A stretch of 42,447 nt of DNA from Acidobacteriota bacterium (GCA_003577105.1 QEUQ01000017.1:1-42447), one strand, 5' to 3'. Shown: positions 16,864 to 26,105, counted from the stretch's first letter. Notes: a model not told the origin generated them from the letters alone. Program-made: numbers and translations.

Positions 16864-18191
16864 GCGCACGATTCCCCGAGGGGCTCGCCGAGATTCTTCC
16901 AATGACCGCGGCAATTTCGGCCGACGGTCACCTGACGATTGGCGGCTGCGACACGGTCGAACTCGCCCGCGAATTCGGCACGCCGCTTTACGTTTACGAC
17001 GAGGCCCATCTGCGGGACAGATGCGGGCAATACCGAGATTCCTTTGCTGCTGAGGCCGAGTCGGCGCGGGTCATCTTTGCGGGCAAGTCCTTTTGCACTC
17101 TCGCTATGTGCCGTCTTGTGGCCGAGGAGGGCTTGTATCTAGATGTCGCCAGCGGAGGCGAGCTGGCCACCGCACTGGCGGCAGGTTTTCCAGCCGAGCG
17201 CATTTACTTTCACGGAAACAACAAGTCGGAGTCCGAGATCTGTGAGGCGCTTGTGGCCGATGTCGGCCGCATTGTCATCGACAGTTTCGAGGAGCTTGCC
17301 CGCGTCGCACATCTAGCCCGAGAGCATGGCGTGAGGCCGCGGGTATTGCTTCGGATTACACCTGGCATTGAAGCTCACACGCACGAGTTCATTCGGACCG
17401 GCCAGCTCGACTCGAAGTTTGGTTTTGGCGTTGAAGACGGCGTGGCCGCGCGCGCGATCAAGACCGCAGCTGAGGAGCCTGCCGTCGAACTTGTGGGGGT
17501 GCATGCCCACATCGGCTCGCAGATTTTTCTGCTGCACTCATATGCCAAGGCGGTAGACGTGATGATTGATTTCCTCGCCGAGACCAAGGCGAATCTTGGT
17601 GTAGACCTCGCGGAGCTGAATCTCGGTGGGGGACTTGGCATCGCCTACACGGCCGATGACACTCCCGAGACTATTGCCGGTTACGCATCGACCATTGTTG
17701 GCGAAGCCCGACGGCACGCCGCCGAGCGTGGTATTGCAGAGCCGATGGTCGCGGTCGAGCCGGGGCGCTCGATCACGGGAAACGCAGCAGTGACCCTCTA
17801 CGAGGTGGGGACGATCAAGGAGGTTCCGGGGATCCGGACTTATGTGGCGGTCGATGGCGGCATGAGCGACAACTTGCGTCCGATGCTCTATGGCGCGCAG
17901 TACGAAGCGTTGACGGCGAATCGCGCACACGAGGAGAGGACTCGAGAGGTCACGATCGCGGGCAAGCATTGCGAATCGGGCGACGTCTTGATCAAAGATG
18001 CGCGCCTCGGGGCAGGTCTGGCCGTCGGTGACATCATCGCGACGCCGGCGACCGGCGCGTACGGATGGGTGATGTCGAACAACTACAACGCTGTGCCGCG
18101 CCCAGCAGTCGTCTTTGTTGCGGACGGTCGCGCTCGAGTCGTGGTTCATAGAGAGTCATACGACGATTTGCTGCGTAATCAAGAACCGTGA
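16860..18191 (+). CDS. lysA: Diaminopimelate decarboxylase
   Basis: This 443-residue PLP enzyme of the alanine-racemase fold type III decarboxylates meso-diaminopimelate to L-lysine, the last step of lysine synthesis. PLP lysine is K76 in IFAGKSF. Other family marks are HAHIGSQIF, ELNLGGGLGIAY for the phosphate, VEPGRSI, and GKHCESGDVL, which supplies the active-site cysteine from the partner subunit. The ATG overlaps the argS stop (ATGA), with GAGGGTG upstream. The gene ends 28 bases before hom. Confidence 0.96.
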   Translation: MSARFPEGLAEILPMTAAISADGHLTIGGCDTVELAREFGTPLYVYDEAHLRDRCGQYRDSFAAEAESARVIFAGKSFCTLAMCRLVAEEGLYLDVASGGELATALAAGFPAERIYFHGNNKSESEICEALVADVGRIVIDSFEELARVAHLAREHGVRPRVLLRITPGIEAHTHEFIRTGQLDSKFGFGVEDGVAARAIKTAAEEPAVELVGVHAHIGSQIFLLHSYAKAVDVMIDFLAETKANLGVDLAELNLGGGLGIAYTADDTPETIAGYASTIVGEARRHAAERGIAEPMVAVEPGRSITGNAAVTLYEVGTIKEVPGIRTYVAVDGGMSDNLRPMLYGAQYEALTANRAHEERTREVTIAGKHCESGDVLIKDARLGAGLAVGDIIATPATGAYGWVMSNNYNAVPRPAVVFVADGRARVVVHRESYDDLLRNQEP

Positions 18192-18219
18192 AGAAGGCTG
18201 ATCCCGATAGGCTCAAGCA

Positions 18220-19536
18220 ATGACAAAGGGTGAAATGAGCAACACAGATGCCCGCGTGATCCGAGTCGGGCTCCTCGGGTGTGGAATCGTCGGCAGCGCA
18301 ACCTGCCGCTTGCTCGGCGATCACGCCGAGGAAATCCGCATGCGGACCGGATGCACTGTCGAGATCAGCAGGGTTGCCGTGCGCAATCTCTCGAAGGATC
18401 GCGACGTCGATGTACCAGCCGACCGGTTCACCAATGACGCGCACGCGGTTGTCAACGATCCGGAAATCGACGTTGTTATTGAGGTAATTGGAGGGATCGA
18501 GCCGGCGCGCACGCTCATCCTTGAGGCAATTGACTCCGACAAGCAGGTGGTCACCGCTAACAAGGAGCTCATCTCTTCACTTGGCGGAGAGCTGATAGCT
18601 GCCGCTGAGGCGAGGGGCGTAGACCTCTTGTTCGAAGCGAGCGTCGGTGGCGGGATTCCGATTGTTCGCCCACTCGAGGAATCGCTTGCGGGCGAGAAGG
18701 TGCGAAGCGTCATAGGGATACTCAACGGGACTACGAACTATGTTCTGACACGCATGACCGAAGACGGGCTCAGCCTTCACGACGCTGTTGCCGAGGCCCA
18801 GGAGCTCGGCTATGCAGAGCGCGACCCGAGCGCGGATGTCGAGGGGTTTGACGCGGCCGCCAAGACGGCGATCCTCGCCTCCATTGCCTTCGATACCAAG
18901 GTCACTTCTGGGGATGTGTATCGCGAGGGCATAACTGCGGTCAGCCAGCTAGACATTGCGTTGGCCGACCGACTCGGATACGTGATCAAGCTGCTAGCGA
19001 TTGCTCGCCTCGACTCGGGCGAGGTCGAGGCGCGCGTTCACCCGGCGATGATCTCGAAGAATCACCCTCTCGCCAGTGTGCGCGAGTCTTTCAACGCGGT
19101 CTTCGTAGAAGGCAATTCGGTGGGCGAGATCATGTTCTACGGCAGGGGGGCGGGTGGCGGCCCAACCGCGACAAGCGTCGTCGGCGATGTGGTCGCGGCG
19201 GTCCGGCACTTGAGCGAGGGAGGCAAGGCGCATCGCCCGCATCGACTTCTCGAATTGCCGGTCAGGGCCTTCGATGAAATTCGCACGCAGTATTACCTGC
19301 TATTTGAGGTAGCCGATCAGCCGGGTGTGCTCGCTCAGATCGCCGCAGCCTTTGGGTCTCACGAGGTCTCCATCGCCGGAGTCTGGCAGGAGGGGCAGGG
19401 GGATCAGGCTCAATTGGTGATCATCACCCACCGGGCCAGGGAGCGAGATCTTCAGGAGACCCTTCACGAACTGCGAGGTCTTGATGTAGTGGTCGAAATC
19501 AAGTCGGTTCTGCGAGTCGAGTCCGAGGAAACCTAG
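18220..19536 (+). CDS. hom: Homoserine dehydrogenase with ACT domain
   Basis: This 438-residue enzyme reduces aspartate semialdehyde to homoserine with NAD(P)H. The dinucleotide-binding GLLGCGIVGS is at the N-terminus, followed by VVTANKELI and NGTTNYVLT, then the active-site EAQELGYAERDPSADVEGFDAA. The C-terminal ACT domain (about 355-430) suggests allosteric control, threonine being the usual effector. The ATG at 18235 is a plausible alternative start, with AAAGGG just upstream. The TAG is followed at once by the thrC ATG. It feeds the threonine branch, but no thrB follows in this operon. Confidence 0.95.
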   Translation: MTKGEMSNTDARVIRVGLLGCGIVGSATCRLLGDHAEEIRMRTGCTVEISRVAVRNLSKDRDVDVPADRFTNDAHAVVNDPEIDVVIEVIGGIEPARTLILEAIDSDKQVVTANKELISSLGGELIAAAEARGVDLLFEASVGGGIPIVRPLEESLAGEKVRSVIGILNGTTNYVLTRMTEDGLSLHDAVAEAQELGYAERDPSADVEGFDAAAKTAILASIAFDTKVTSGDVYREGITAVSQLDIALADRLGYVIKLLAIARLDSGEVEARVHPAMISKNHPLASVRESFNAVFVEGNSVGEIMFYGRGAGGGPTATSVVGDVVAAVRHLSEGGKAHRPHRLLELPVRAFDEIRTQYYLLFEVADQPGVLAQIAAAFGSHEVSIAGVWQEGQGDQAQLVIITHRARERDLQETLHELRGLDVVVEIKSVLRVESEET

Positions 19537-20601
19537 ATGGCCGGGCCAGGCTGGCGGGGCCTGATCGAGGAATACAGGGAGTTCCTACCGGTAAGTGATT
19601 CGACCCCCGTTGTGACCCTTCACGAGGGTGGTACTCCACTGGTGCGAGCCGAGTCGCTCTCGGCGCGCCTAGGCCTAGATGTTTGGCTCAAGATCGAGGG
19701 GCAGAACCCGACCGGATCCTTCAAGGATCGCGGCATGACAATGGCTATCACGAAAGCTCTTGAGGAGGGCTCAAAGGCCGTCATCTGCGCAAGCACGGGA
19801 AACACTTCGGCAGCCGCGGCAGCATATGCGGGGCGTGCGCAGATGACATGTGCTGTGCTGATTCCAGAAGGCAACATCGCACTCGGCAAGTTGGCCCAGG
19901 CTCTGATGCACGGGGCGAGAGTGCTCGCCATAAGGGGGAATTTTGACCGCGCGCTTGGCTTTGCTCGGGAGATTGCAGACAGGTATCCGGTCACCCTGGT
20001 GAATTCTCTCAACCCGTATCGGATCGAGGGGCAGAAGACCGGCGCCTTTGAGATTTGCGATGTACTCGGGCGGGCCCCCGACTATCACTTCATTCCGGTA
20101 GGCAATGCAGGCAACATCACCGCCTACTGGAAGGGGTATCGCGAGTATCAAGATGCGGGCAAGATCTCGGCCTTGCCGGCCATGATGGGTTTTCAGGCCG
20201 CTGGCGCGGCACCGATTGTCCTTGGTGAGCCAGTTGACAACCCCGAGACAGTGGCTACTGCGATTCGTATCGGTAATCCTGCATCGTGGCGCTCGGCTGA
20301 AGCCGCAGCCAGCGAGTCTTCAGGGGGGATCTGGGCGGTCACAGACGACGAGATTCTTTCGGCATATCGAATGGTCGCCGCGGAGGAGGGAGTGTTTTGC
20401 GAGCCCGCCTCAGCTGCCTCTATCGCCGGGTTGTCGCAGCGCCACGAGGCGGGCCGGCTCGCATCTGGCGCGACTGCGGTATGCGTGCTGACGGGGGCAG
20501 GTCTGAAGGATCCCGATCGGGCTATTGCAGAGTCCGGTCGGCCAATCAGCCTTCCCGCAGAAATTGATGCCATCGTCGCTGAACTCGGTCTAGAGGCCTG
20601 A
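19537..20601 (+). CDS. thrC: Threonine synthase
   Basis: This PLP enzyme of 354 residues converts O-phosphohomoserine to threonine. The PLP lysine is K63 in [30 protein letters not shown] and the phosphate-binding [15 protein letters not shown] are the other family motifs. The length matches the compact actinobacterial form. It starts directly at the hom stop, with GAGGAAA inside the hom end as ribosome-binding site. Its substrate requires a homoserine kinase, normally encoded next to it. Here the next genes are a phosphoglycerate-mutase-like protein and the cyclic diphosphoglycerate pair. Confidence 0.96.
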   Translation: MAGPGWRGLIEEYREFLPVSDSTPVVTLHEGGTPLVRAESLSARLGLDVWLKIEGQNPTGSFKDRGMTMAITKALEEGSKAVICASTGNTSAAAAAYAGRAQMTCAVLIPEGNIALGKLAQALMHGARVLAIRGNFDRALGFAREIADRYPVTLVNSLNPYRIEGQKTGAFEICDVLGRAPDYHFIPVGNAGNITAYWKGYREYQDAGKISALPAMMGFQAAGAAPIVLGEPVDNPETVATAIRIGNPASWRSAEAAASESSGGIWAVTDDEILSAYRMVAAEEGVFCEPASAASIAGLSQRHEAGRLASGATAVCVLTGAGLKDPDRAIAESGRPISLPAEIDAIVAELGLEA

Positions 20602-20653
20602 GGGGTACTCACCAGTTCAACTCGGCTCACGCGACCGGTGTCCGCATACTTCG

Positions 20654-20683
20654 TTTCAGGAGCGGGCGAAGGTCGCCTAGACT
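20654..20683 (+). promoter_or_regulatory. Possible internal promoter before the mutase-like gene
   Basis: TTTCAG (20654-20659) and TAGACT (20678-20683) are 18 bases apart in the 114-base gap after thrC, the only sizeable gap between hom and the kinase gene. The -10 fits TAnnnT; the -35 is a weak match. If real, it would let the mutase, synthetase and kinase genes be expressed apart from the threonine genes. Confidence 0.35.
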
Positions 20684-20686
20684 CCG

Positions 20687-20705
20687 ATGATCGTTTGGCG
20701 ATCAT
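20687..20705 (+). promoter_or_regulatory. Hairpin directly upstream of a ribosome-binding site
   Basis: A perfect 7-bp inverted repeat (ATGATCG/CGATCAT) with a five-base loop ends at 20705. The GGAG ribosome-binding site of the mutase-like gene begins at 20706. The hairpin could stack on or hide the site, or act as an operator. No antiterminator partner or U-run is visible. Confidence 0.4.
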
Positions 20706-20715
20706 GGAGCGGCAG

Positions 20716-21861
20716 TTGAAGTACCTGTGCCTCATTCCCGATGGAGTGGCAGATCAACCGTGTGATGCGCTGGGTGGGCGCACGCCGCTCGAGGCAGCTG
20801 AAATCCCAACTATTCGCAGATGGGCAGGGGCCGGACTGACGGGGCGCGCTCGCAACGTTCCGAGTGGCTTTCCGCCCGGTAGCGACGTGGCCATCATGTC
20901 GATACTTGGTCTTGATCCCGCCTTGTACTTCACCGGGCGCGCTCCGCTTGAGGCAGCAGCGATGGGGATCGAGCTGGCCGAGAATCAAGTTGCCTATCGC
21001 TGCAATCTGGTGACCGTCGAAGACGGAGTCATGAAAGATTTTTCGGCCGGACACATTACGACCGAAAGCGCACGTCCGCTCATCGGCGCTATTGACGATG
21101 TGCTGGGTGGCGGTGAGATCTCTTTCGTCCCGGGCGTCGGATATCGCCATATTTGCATTGTTCCTGAGGAGCTCGGCGAAGCTGAGTGCGTCCCCCCCCA
21201 CGACCTCACCGACAAGGCGATCGTGCTGCCTTCGGGTCCGGCCTCAGCCAAGCTGATCGAGCTTATGGACGCCTCCAAAGACGTACTGGCCGAGGCCGAT
21301 CCGTCTGGCAAGGCCACTCAGATTTGGCTATGGGGGCAGGGGAAGCAGCCATCGACGCCGACCTTTGAAGATCGTTACGGAATGACCGGCGCAATCATTA
21401 CGGCGGTCGATCTGGTGAGAGGTCTTGGTGTCCTTGCCCATCTTGAGGTGATCGATGTACCGGGCGCGACCGGGTACTACGACACCGACTATTCCGCCAA
21501 GGCCGAACATGCGCTTGAGGCGCTGGACCGGTTTGACTTCTGCTTGGTGCACGTAGAGGCGACCGACGAAGCTGGTCACGAAGGAAGACTCGATCTCAAG
21601 CTCGAGGCTTTGGAGAACTTCGACTCCAAGATTTGCGCTCGCTTAAATGAGGCATTGGACGGGGAGGAGTACCGGGTACTTCTGCTTCCTGATCATCCGA
21701 CTCCCGTTGCCACAAAGACCCACACTGACGACCCGGTGCCATATTTGATCTACGACTCAACCGCTGACGGCCCCGGCGGGGATTTCACGGAAGTCGGGAC
21801 GGCCGGCTCCGATCCAATTGCGGGGCACGAACTCCTCAGCAACCTGTTTACCAACGGATAG
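20716..21861 (+). CDS. ApgM-like phosphoglycerate mutase / proposed homoserine kinase family
   Basis: This 381-residue alkaline-phosphatase-superfamily protein is of the archaeal ApgM type. The TTG at 20716 is chosen over longer frames because GGAG lies six bases upstream and the product then begins MKYLCLIPDGVADQP, the normal family N-terminus. PPGSDVAIMSILGLDP holds the active-site serine; VHVEATDEAGHEGRL and LLLPDHPTPVATKTHT supply the metal-binding Asp/His residues. True ApgM interconverts 3- and 2-phosphoglycerate. A bacterial branch (TIGR02535) has been proposed as a homoserine kinase because it sits in threonine operons lacking thrB, which is the situation here. The next two genes use phosphoglycerate, so both roles are open. 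Confidence 0.85.
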   Translation: MKYLCLIPDGVADQPCDALGGRTPLEAAEIPTIRRWAGAGLTGRARNVPSGFPPGSDVAIMSILGLDPALYFTGRAPLEAAAMGIELAENQVAYRCNLVTVEDGVMKDFSAGHITTESARPLIGAIDDVLGGGEISFVPGVGYRHICIVPEELGEAECVPPHDLTDKAIVLPSGPASAKLIELMDASKDVLAEADPSGKATQIWLWGQGKQPSTPTFEDRYGMTGAIITAVDLVRGLGVLAHLEVIDVPGATGYYDTDYSAKAEHALEALDRFDFCLVHVEATDEAGHEGRLDLKLEALENFDSKICARLNEALDGEEYRVLLLPDHPTPVATKTHTDDPVPYLIYDSTADGPGGDFTEVGTAGSDPIAGHELLSNLFTNG

Positions 21862-21874
21862 ATCGAGGAACTCC

Positions 21875-23260
21875 GTGGCGCGCCGGCTTCTGGTTCTGAT
21901 TGACGGTGAGCACTACTTGCCGGTGATTGAAGCGGCCCTAAGTGATCTGAGGTCCCGAGGTGATGAGGTCGTTGGCCTTGCCTTGTTAGGGGGTGTTGAG
22001 AAGCTTCCGGCGGGAGGGCTGGACTCCGGCACAATGAGTGCTCCACTGGTATCAGGCACGTCACCGGCCGACGCCCTCACGAAGGCAATTGCCCAGTTCA
22101 AGCCCGACGCAGTGTTTGACCTTTCCGATCAGCCAGTTCTTGATCCACGGTTGCGCATGGAGCTTGCCGGGCGCAGCCTGGCAATGGGGATTCCCTATGA
22201 AGGAACCGACTTCTCCTTTACTCCGCTTCGGCGCGACGAGATTTCGACTCGGCCATCGATCGCGGTGATCGGTACCGGCAAGCGCACCGGCAAGACCTCG
22301 ATCTGCGGGGCAATTGCCAGAAGTCTTGCGGCTCGGGGCTTTAGGCCGCTGATCGTTGCCATGGGCCGCGGCGGACCAGTTGAGCCCGAGGTAATTCGTC
22401 CGCACCGCGACGGACCGCTCACGCCCGAATCGCTGATCGATCTAGCCGATGACGGTCGGCACGCAGCAAGCGATCACATCGAAGATGCGGTGCTTGCCGG
22501 GGTCACGACAATTGGAACCAGGCGTTGCGGCGGCGGGCTCGCAGGAGCACCAGGACCTTCAACTTTTTCGGCCGGTGTCGAGGTAGCTGGTGTCGAAGCC
22601 GATGCCGAAGGTCACGACATCTTCCTTTTCGAGGGGAGCGGATCTGCGATCCCGCCCGTCAAATCCGACGTCACGGTGCTCGTTGTCCCTGCGTCGATTC
22701 GGAGCGAGGAACTCGCGGGGTACATGGGGCCGTTTCGGGTTCTGCTGGCCGACTACGTCATTATCGTCGAGCCGGGTGATACCGACGCCAGAGCCGGTGA
22801 TGCAGAAGCACTGGTATCGCAGGTCAATTCCTCAGCCGAGGTCCACTATGTGACTCTGGAGCCCTTTCCTACGGGGGATGTGCGAGGAAAGAAAGTGGCA
22901 ATTGCAACCACGGCGCCACTCGGCGCCATTGAGAGTGTCGAGTCTCATCTGAGACTGTCATATGGCGCAGATATTGTTGCCTCAACGACCTCGCTTTCCG
23001 ACAGAGCTCAGCTCGCCGTTGAACTTCCTGCTCTGATAGCAAACGCCGACGTGGTTGCCACAGAGGTGAAGGCTGCAGGAATCGATGTTGTGGCGCGGGC
23101 CGCACGAGATGCCGGCGCCGAAATTGTGTTCATTGACAATCAGCCTCGGCTGAAAAATAGCAAACTCACTTTCGCCGACCTCGCTGGGCGCTTGGGAGAA
23201 TTGGCGATCGAAAGGTTCGAGAAGCGAATGCACCCGATTCAGCGGCAGAGTGAGCGATGA
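21875..23260 (+). CDS. cpgS: Cyclic 2,3-diphosphoglycerate synthetase
   Basis: This 461-residue protein matches the archaeal cDPG synthetase family, which closes 2,3-diphosphoglycerate into its cyclic phosphoanhydride using ATP. Marks are the N-terminal RRLLVLIDGEHYLPVI and LGGVEKL, and the P-loop GTGKRTGKT at 133-141 followed by an AIARSLAARG helix. The middle has the glycine-rich RRCGGGLAGAPGPSTF and FLFEGSGSAIPPVKSD. The GTG at 21875 has GAGGAA four bases upstream and starts 13 bases after the mutase-like gene. An in-frame start at 21818 would lie inside that gene. The stop overlaps the kinase start. Base composition resembles its neighbours, so any transfer is not recent. Confidence 0.88.
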   Translation: MARRLLVLIDGEHYLPVIEAALSDLRSRGDEVVGLALLGGVEKLPAGGLDSGTMSAPLVSGTSPADALTKAIAQFKPDAVFDLSDQPVLDPRLRMELAGRSLAMGIPYEGTDFSFTPLRRDEISTRPSIAVIGTGKRTGKTSICGAIARSLAARGFRPLIVAMGRGGPVEPEVIRPHRDGPLTPESLIDLADDGRHAASDHIEDAVLAGVTTIGTRRCGGGLAGAPGPSTFSAGVEVAGVEADAEGHDIFLFEGSGSAIPPVKSDVTVLVVPASIRSEELAGYMGPFRVLLADYVIIVEPGDTDARAGDAEALVSQVNSSAEVHYVTLEPFPTGDVRGKKVAIATTAPLGAIESVESHLRLSYGADIVASTTSLSDRAQLAVELPALIANADVVATEVKAAGIDVVARAARDAGAEIVFIDNQPRLKNSKLTFADLAGRLGELAIERFEKRMHPIQRQSER

Positions 23261-24204
23261 CGCGCCGAGCACCAATCCTGGTCAGTTCGGATAACCACGA
23301 ACTCCCATATTCCAAGGGAGTGATGGCCGCAGAGATCACGGCGACCGGGCTGTCACCTAGCCGTGCATATGAGGTGGCGGAGGCGATCGAGGAGCATTTG
23401 ATCGCCACAGAGAGGCGTCAGCTCACAGCGGACGCGCTCGCTGAACTGGCTACAGGTGTTATCGAGAGCGAGGTCGGCGAGCGCTATGCGCGCAACTTCA
23501 CCCGCTGGCGCGCCCTCGGAGCCATCGACCGCCCGCTCGTCATCTTGATCGGCGGCACCACTGGAGTCGGGAAGTCGACGATTGCCACGCAGATTGCGTC
23601 GCGCCTTGGAATCACCCGAGTGATACCGACCGATGCAATAAGAGAGGTCATGAGAGGCATGTTCACGACTGAACTCATGCCGTCCTTGCACACGTCGAGC
23701 TTCGAAGCAGAGCGCCTAGTCGTGCAGCCACTGCCGAAATCCGCTGACAAGGTGATCATTGGGTATCGAGAGCAGGCTCGCGCCGTCTGTGTCGGAGTTG
23801 ATTCATTGATTTCCAGGGCCATCAACGAGGGCACCGACCTGATCATTGAAGGCGCGCACGCTTGCCCGGGTTATTTCAAGGAACCGTCGCCTCAAGAAGC
23901 AGTCTTTGTTCCGATCGTCATTTCGATCGGTGACGAGACGCTTCACCGTAGCCATTTCGCGTTTCGCTCAAGGGAGGCTAGAGATCGCCCGCAGGGTCGC
24001 TACCTGAAGTACTTCGCAAACATCCGGCGGATCCAGAAGTACATTCGGAAGTCCGCCTCTTCCAACGGCGTTCCCATTGTGGAGAGTTTCGAGCTCGATA
24101 GGACCGTCAGCGAGTGCATTGACCTGGTACTTGATCGCGTCGCCCAGGCCGTCGGTGAAGGGAATCTTGAATCAACTCGTCGCGTCGCGCCGAATTCAGG
24201 CTAA
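23257..24204 (+). CDS. 2-Phosphoglycerate kinase with ATP-cone
   Basis: This 315-residue protein matches 2-phosphoglycerate kinase, which makes 2,3-diphosphoglycerate from 2-phosphoglycerate and ATP, the step before the cyclase. The N-terminal ~85 residues form an ATP-cone-like domain (ELPYSKGVMAAEITATG, then Ala/Glu-rich helices). The P-loop kinase domain follows: LIGGTTGVGKSTIA (about 97-110), PTDAIREVMR, the lid-like HFAFRSREARDRPQGRY, and KYFANIRRIQKYI. The ATG overlaps the synthetase stop (ATGA), so the two are coupled. Together they complete the known cDPG route. As a small-molecule kinase next to hom-thrC it is also a second candidate for the missing homoserine kinase activity. Confidence 0.86.
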   Translation: MTRRAPILVSSDNHELPYSKGVMAAEITATGLSPSRAYEVAEAIEEHLIATERRQLTADALAELATGVIESEVGERYARNFTRWRALGAIDRPLVILIGGTTGVGKSTIATQIASRLGITRVIPTDAIREVMRGMFTTELMPSLHTSSFEAERLVVQPLPKSADKVIIGYREQARAVCVGVDSLISRAINEGTDLIIEGAHACPGYFKEPSPQEAVFVPIVISIGDETLHRSHFAFRSREARDRPQGRYLKYFANIRRIQKYIRKSASSNGVPIVESFELDRTVSECIDLVLDRVAQAVGEGNLESTRRVAPNSG

Positions 24205-24234
24205 GATAAGGGCGATCCCCAAACCCCTTTCGGG

Positions 24235-24250
24235 CCAGACCTATGTCTGG
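24235..24250 (+). promoter_or_regulatory. Hairpin spanning the start of the 66-codon ORF
   Basis: CCAGAC and GTCTGG form a perfect 6-bp stem with the four-base loop CTAT; the ATG of the small ORF (24243) lies across loop and stem. It is 30 bases after the kinase stop, and is followed by GGG rather than a U-run, so it is a poor terminator. It could limit translation of the small ORF. Confidence 0.4.
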
Positions 24251-24443
24251 GGGCATCAATTCCAATCCCAATTGCCGGCCCAATGAGGCGACCCCGGCGT
24301 GGTGGGAGCTCGAGATCAACATCTGGGCAGCCGGGTATTTCACGCACAAGCATTTCGCAAGTTGCGCTCCCGTACTCCGTGCCTCGTTACTCAAAGAGGA
24401 AGCGGAGATTGCGGTGGCCGCCGAGTTCGCGATGACTGCATGA
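24243..24443 (+). CDS. Small ORF, 66 residues, unknown
   Basis: This ORF fills most of the 308-base gap between the kinase gene and rho; no other gene-like frame is seen there. The product has a tryptophan- and aromatic-rich middle (TPAWWELEINIWAAGYFTHK) and a helical tail (LLKEEAEIAVAAEFA). It has two cysteines and no signal peptide or transmembrane segment. Codon third positions are G/C-biased like its neighbours, which favours a real gene. Against it, there is no clear ribosome-binding site and the start lies in a hairpin. It could be a small protein or a leader peptide for rho. I do not recognise a family. Confidence 0.45.
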   Translation: MSGGINSNPNCRPNEATPAWWELEINIWAAGYFTHKHFASCAPVLRASLLKEEAEIAVAAEFAMTA

Positions 24444-24512
24444 GACAAGCCGACTTAGCCGGGTCAACAAATCGGTCTGCCACTGGCGACGCGATTGAGC
24501 AGGAGATTGAAC

Positions 24513-26105
24513 GTGACCGACAAAGCGGTTGAAACTTCCGAGGCAGAGACTGACCACGACGCTGGTACCGGTCTTGCCAAGGAAATCGGCAGAGCGTCCG
24601 ATGGCACAGATTCAACAGATCCGACTAACGGTTCTGGGACTCGGCGCACCAAGCCAGTCCGTCGGACAGCCGCCAAGGCGTCCAAGGCTGATGCCGACGG
24701 AGAAGACGGAGCTGATGACACCTCGCCGAGGTCCGACGACGGTGACGCGCTCGATGGCGAGGGCGCTCGAAGCACGCGTTCGACTGCGTCAAGAGGAACC
24801 GCAAAGGCATCTGAGAGCCGGGGCGAAGCCCGCGGCGAGGGCAGGGCCGACCAAGGTGCTCAGCGCCAGCGCAGCGGCGGCAGGCAGCAGCAGCAGCAGT
24901 TCGCCCGGCAACGAGGAAATCGGCCTCGAACGGGTGGGCGTCCACGAAGCGGTGGGGACCAAGCGGAAGAACCGCGCGGCGAGCCTCGTCCGGTAAAGGG
25001 CACTCTGGACATCCTCCCGGAGGGCTACGGCTTTCTTCGGGCCTCTGGATATCTGCCCGGTGACGACGACGTATATGTGAGCCTCAGCCAGATTAGGCGT
25101 TTCCAACTGCGGCGCGGCGACTACATCGAGGGATCAGTTCGGCCGCCGAAGGACAGCGAGAAATACCCCGCGCTGCTGAGAATCGACACCATCAACGGCC
25201 TCGATCCCGAGCAGAGTCGCGAGCGTCCTCGTTTCGACGAGCTGACGCCGCTCTTCCCCGACTCACGGCTTCGCCTGGAACTTGAAGGTGACGGCGACAT
25301 CACCCAGCGAATAATCGACTTGATCTCGCCAATAGGCAAGGGCCAGCGCGGTTTGATCGTGTCCCCCCCGAAGGCCGGGAAGACGACGATCATGAAGCAG
25401 ATCGCCCAGTCAATTGCTGTCAACAACCCAGAAGTCCACCTGATGGTTCTGCTGGTAGATGAGCGGCCCGAAGAGGTTACCGACATGGCGCGTTCGGTCA
25501 AGGGTGAGGTGATCTCATCGACCTTTGACAGGCCGGCCGAGGAGCACACGCAGGTGGCCGAGCTCGCAATTGAGCGGGCAAAGCGCCTTGTTGAGCAGGG
25601 CAAAGACGTGGTGATCATCCTCGATGGCATTACCCGCCTTGCAAGGGCTTACAACCTCTCGGCTCCGGCGTCCGGCAGGATTCTTTCCGGTGGCGTCGAC
25701 TCGACAGCGCTTTACCCTCCGAAGAGATTCTTTGGCGCGGCCCGCAATATCGAAGAGGGCGGATCACTCACCATCTTGGCCACCGCCCTCGTAGAGACAG
25801 GCTCCAAGATGGACGAGGTGATATTCGAGGAGTTCAAGGGCACCGGCAACATGGAACTGCGCCTCGATCGGAAACTTGCTGACAAGCGAGTGTTTCCAGC
25901 GCTCGACGTATCCGGATCAGGTACTCGCCATGAAGAGCTTCTCTTCGATAGGAACCAGCTCGCTCAGGTATGGAAACTGCGCCGAGTGCTGAGCGCTCTC
26001 GAAGGGGGCGCGGGCCTCGAGTTGCTGAGCGACAAAATGAAGGACACCAAGTCAAACGATGAGTTTCTTGCTGAGATCGCCAAGACTCCGATGCCAGGCA
26101 CCTAG
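24513..26105 (+). CDS. rho: Transcription termination factor Rho
   Basis: This 530-residue hexameric RNA helicase ends untranslated and many other transcripts. The first ~150 residues are a disordered, charged insertion with repeated Arg/Gly/Gln stretches (including QQQQQ), as in other high-G+C Gram-positives, where it binds RNA and widens target choice. The RNA-binding cold-shock-like domain follows ([20 protein letters not shown]), then the ATPase with P-loop SPPKAGKTT (about 286) and [13 protein letters not shown]. The GTG at 24513 has AGGAG seven bases upstream; a TTG six codons earlier lacks a good site. Rho sits in its usual place between the threonine region and rpmE. Confidence 0.96.
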   Translation: MTDKAVETSEAETDHDAGTGLAKEIGRASDGTDSTDPTNGSGTRRTKPVRRTAAKASKADADGEDGADDTSPRSDDGDALDGEGARSTRSTASRGTAKASESRGEARGEGRADQGAQRQRSGGRQQQQQFARQRGNRPRTGGRPRSGGDQAEEPRGEPRPVKGTLDILPEGYGFLRASGYLPGDDDVYVSLSQIRRFQLRRGDYIEGSVRPPKDSEKYPALLRIDTINGLDPEQSRERPRFDELTPLFPDSRLRLELEGDGDITQRIIDLISPIGKGQRGLIVSPPKAGKTTIMKQIAQSIAVNNPEVHLMVLLVDERPEEVTDMARSVKGEVISSTFDRPAEEHTQVAELAIERAKRLVEQGKDVVIILDGITRLARAYNLSAPASGRILSGGVDSTALYPPKRFFGAARNIEEGGSLTILATALVETGSKMDEVIFEEFKGTGNMELRLDRKLADKRVFPALDVSGSGTRHEELLFDRNQLAQVWKLRRVLSALEGGAGLELLSDKMKDTKSNDEFLAEIAKTPMPGT

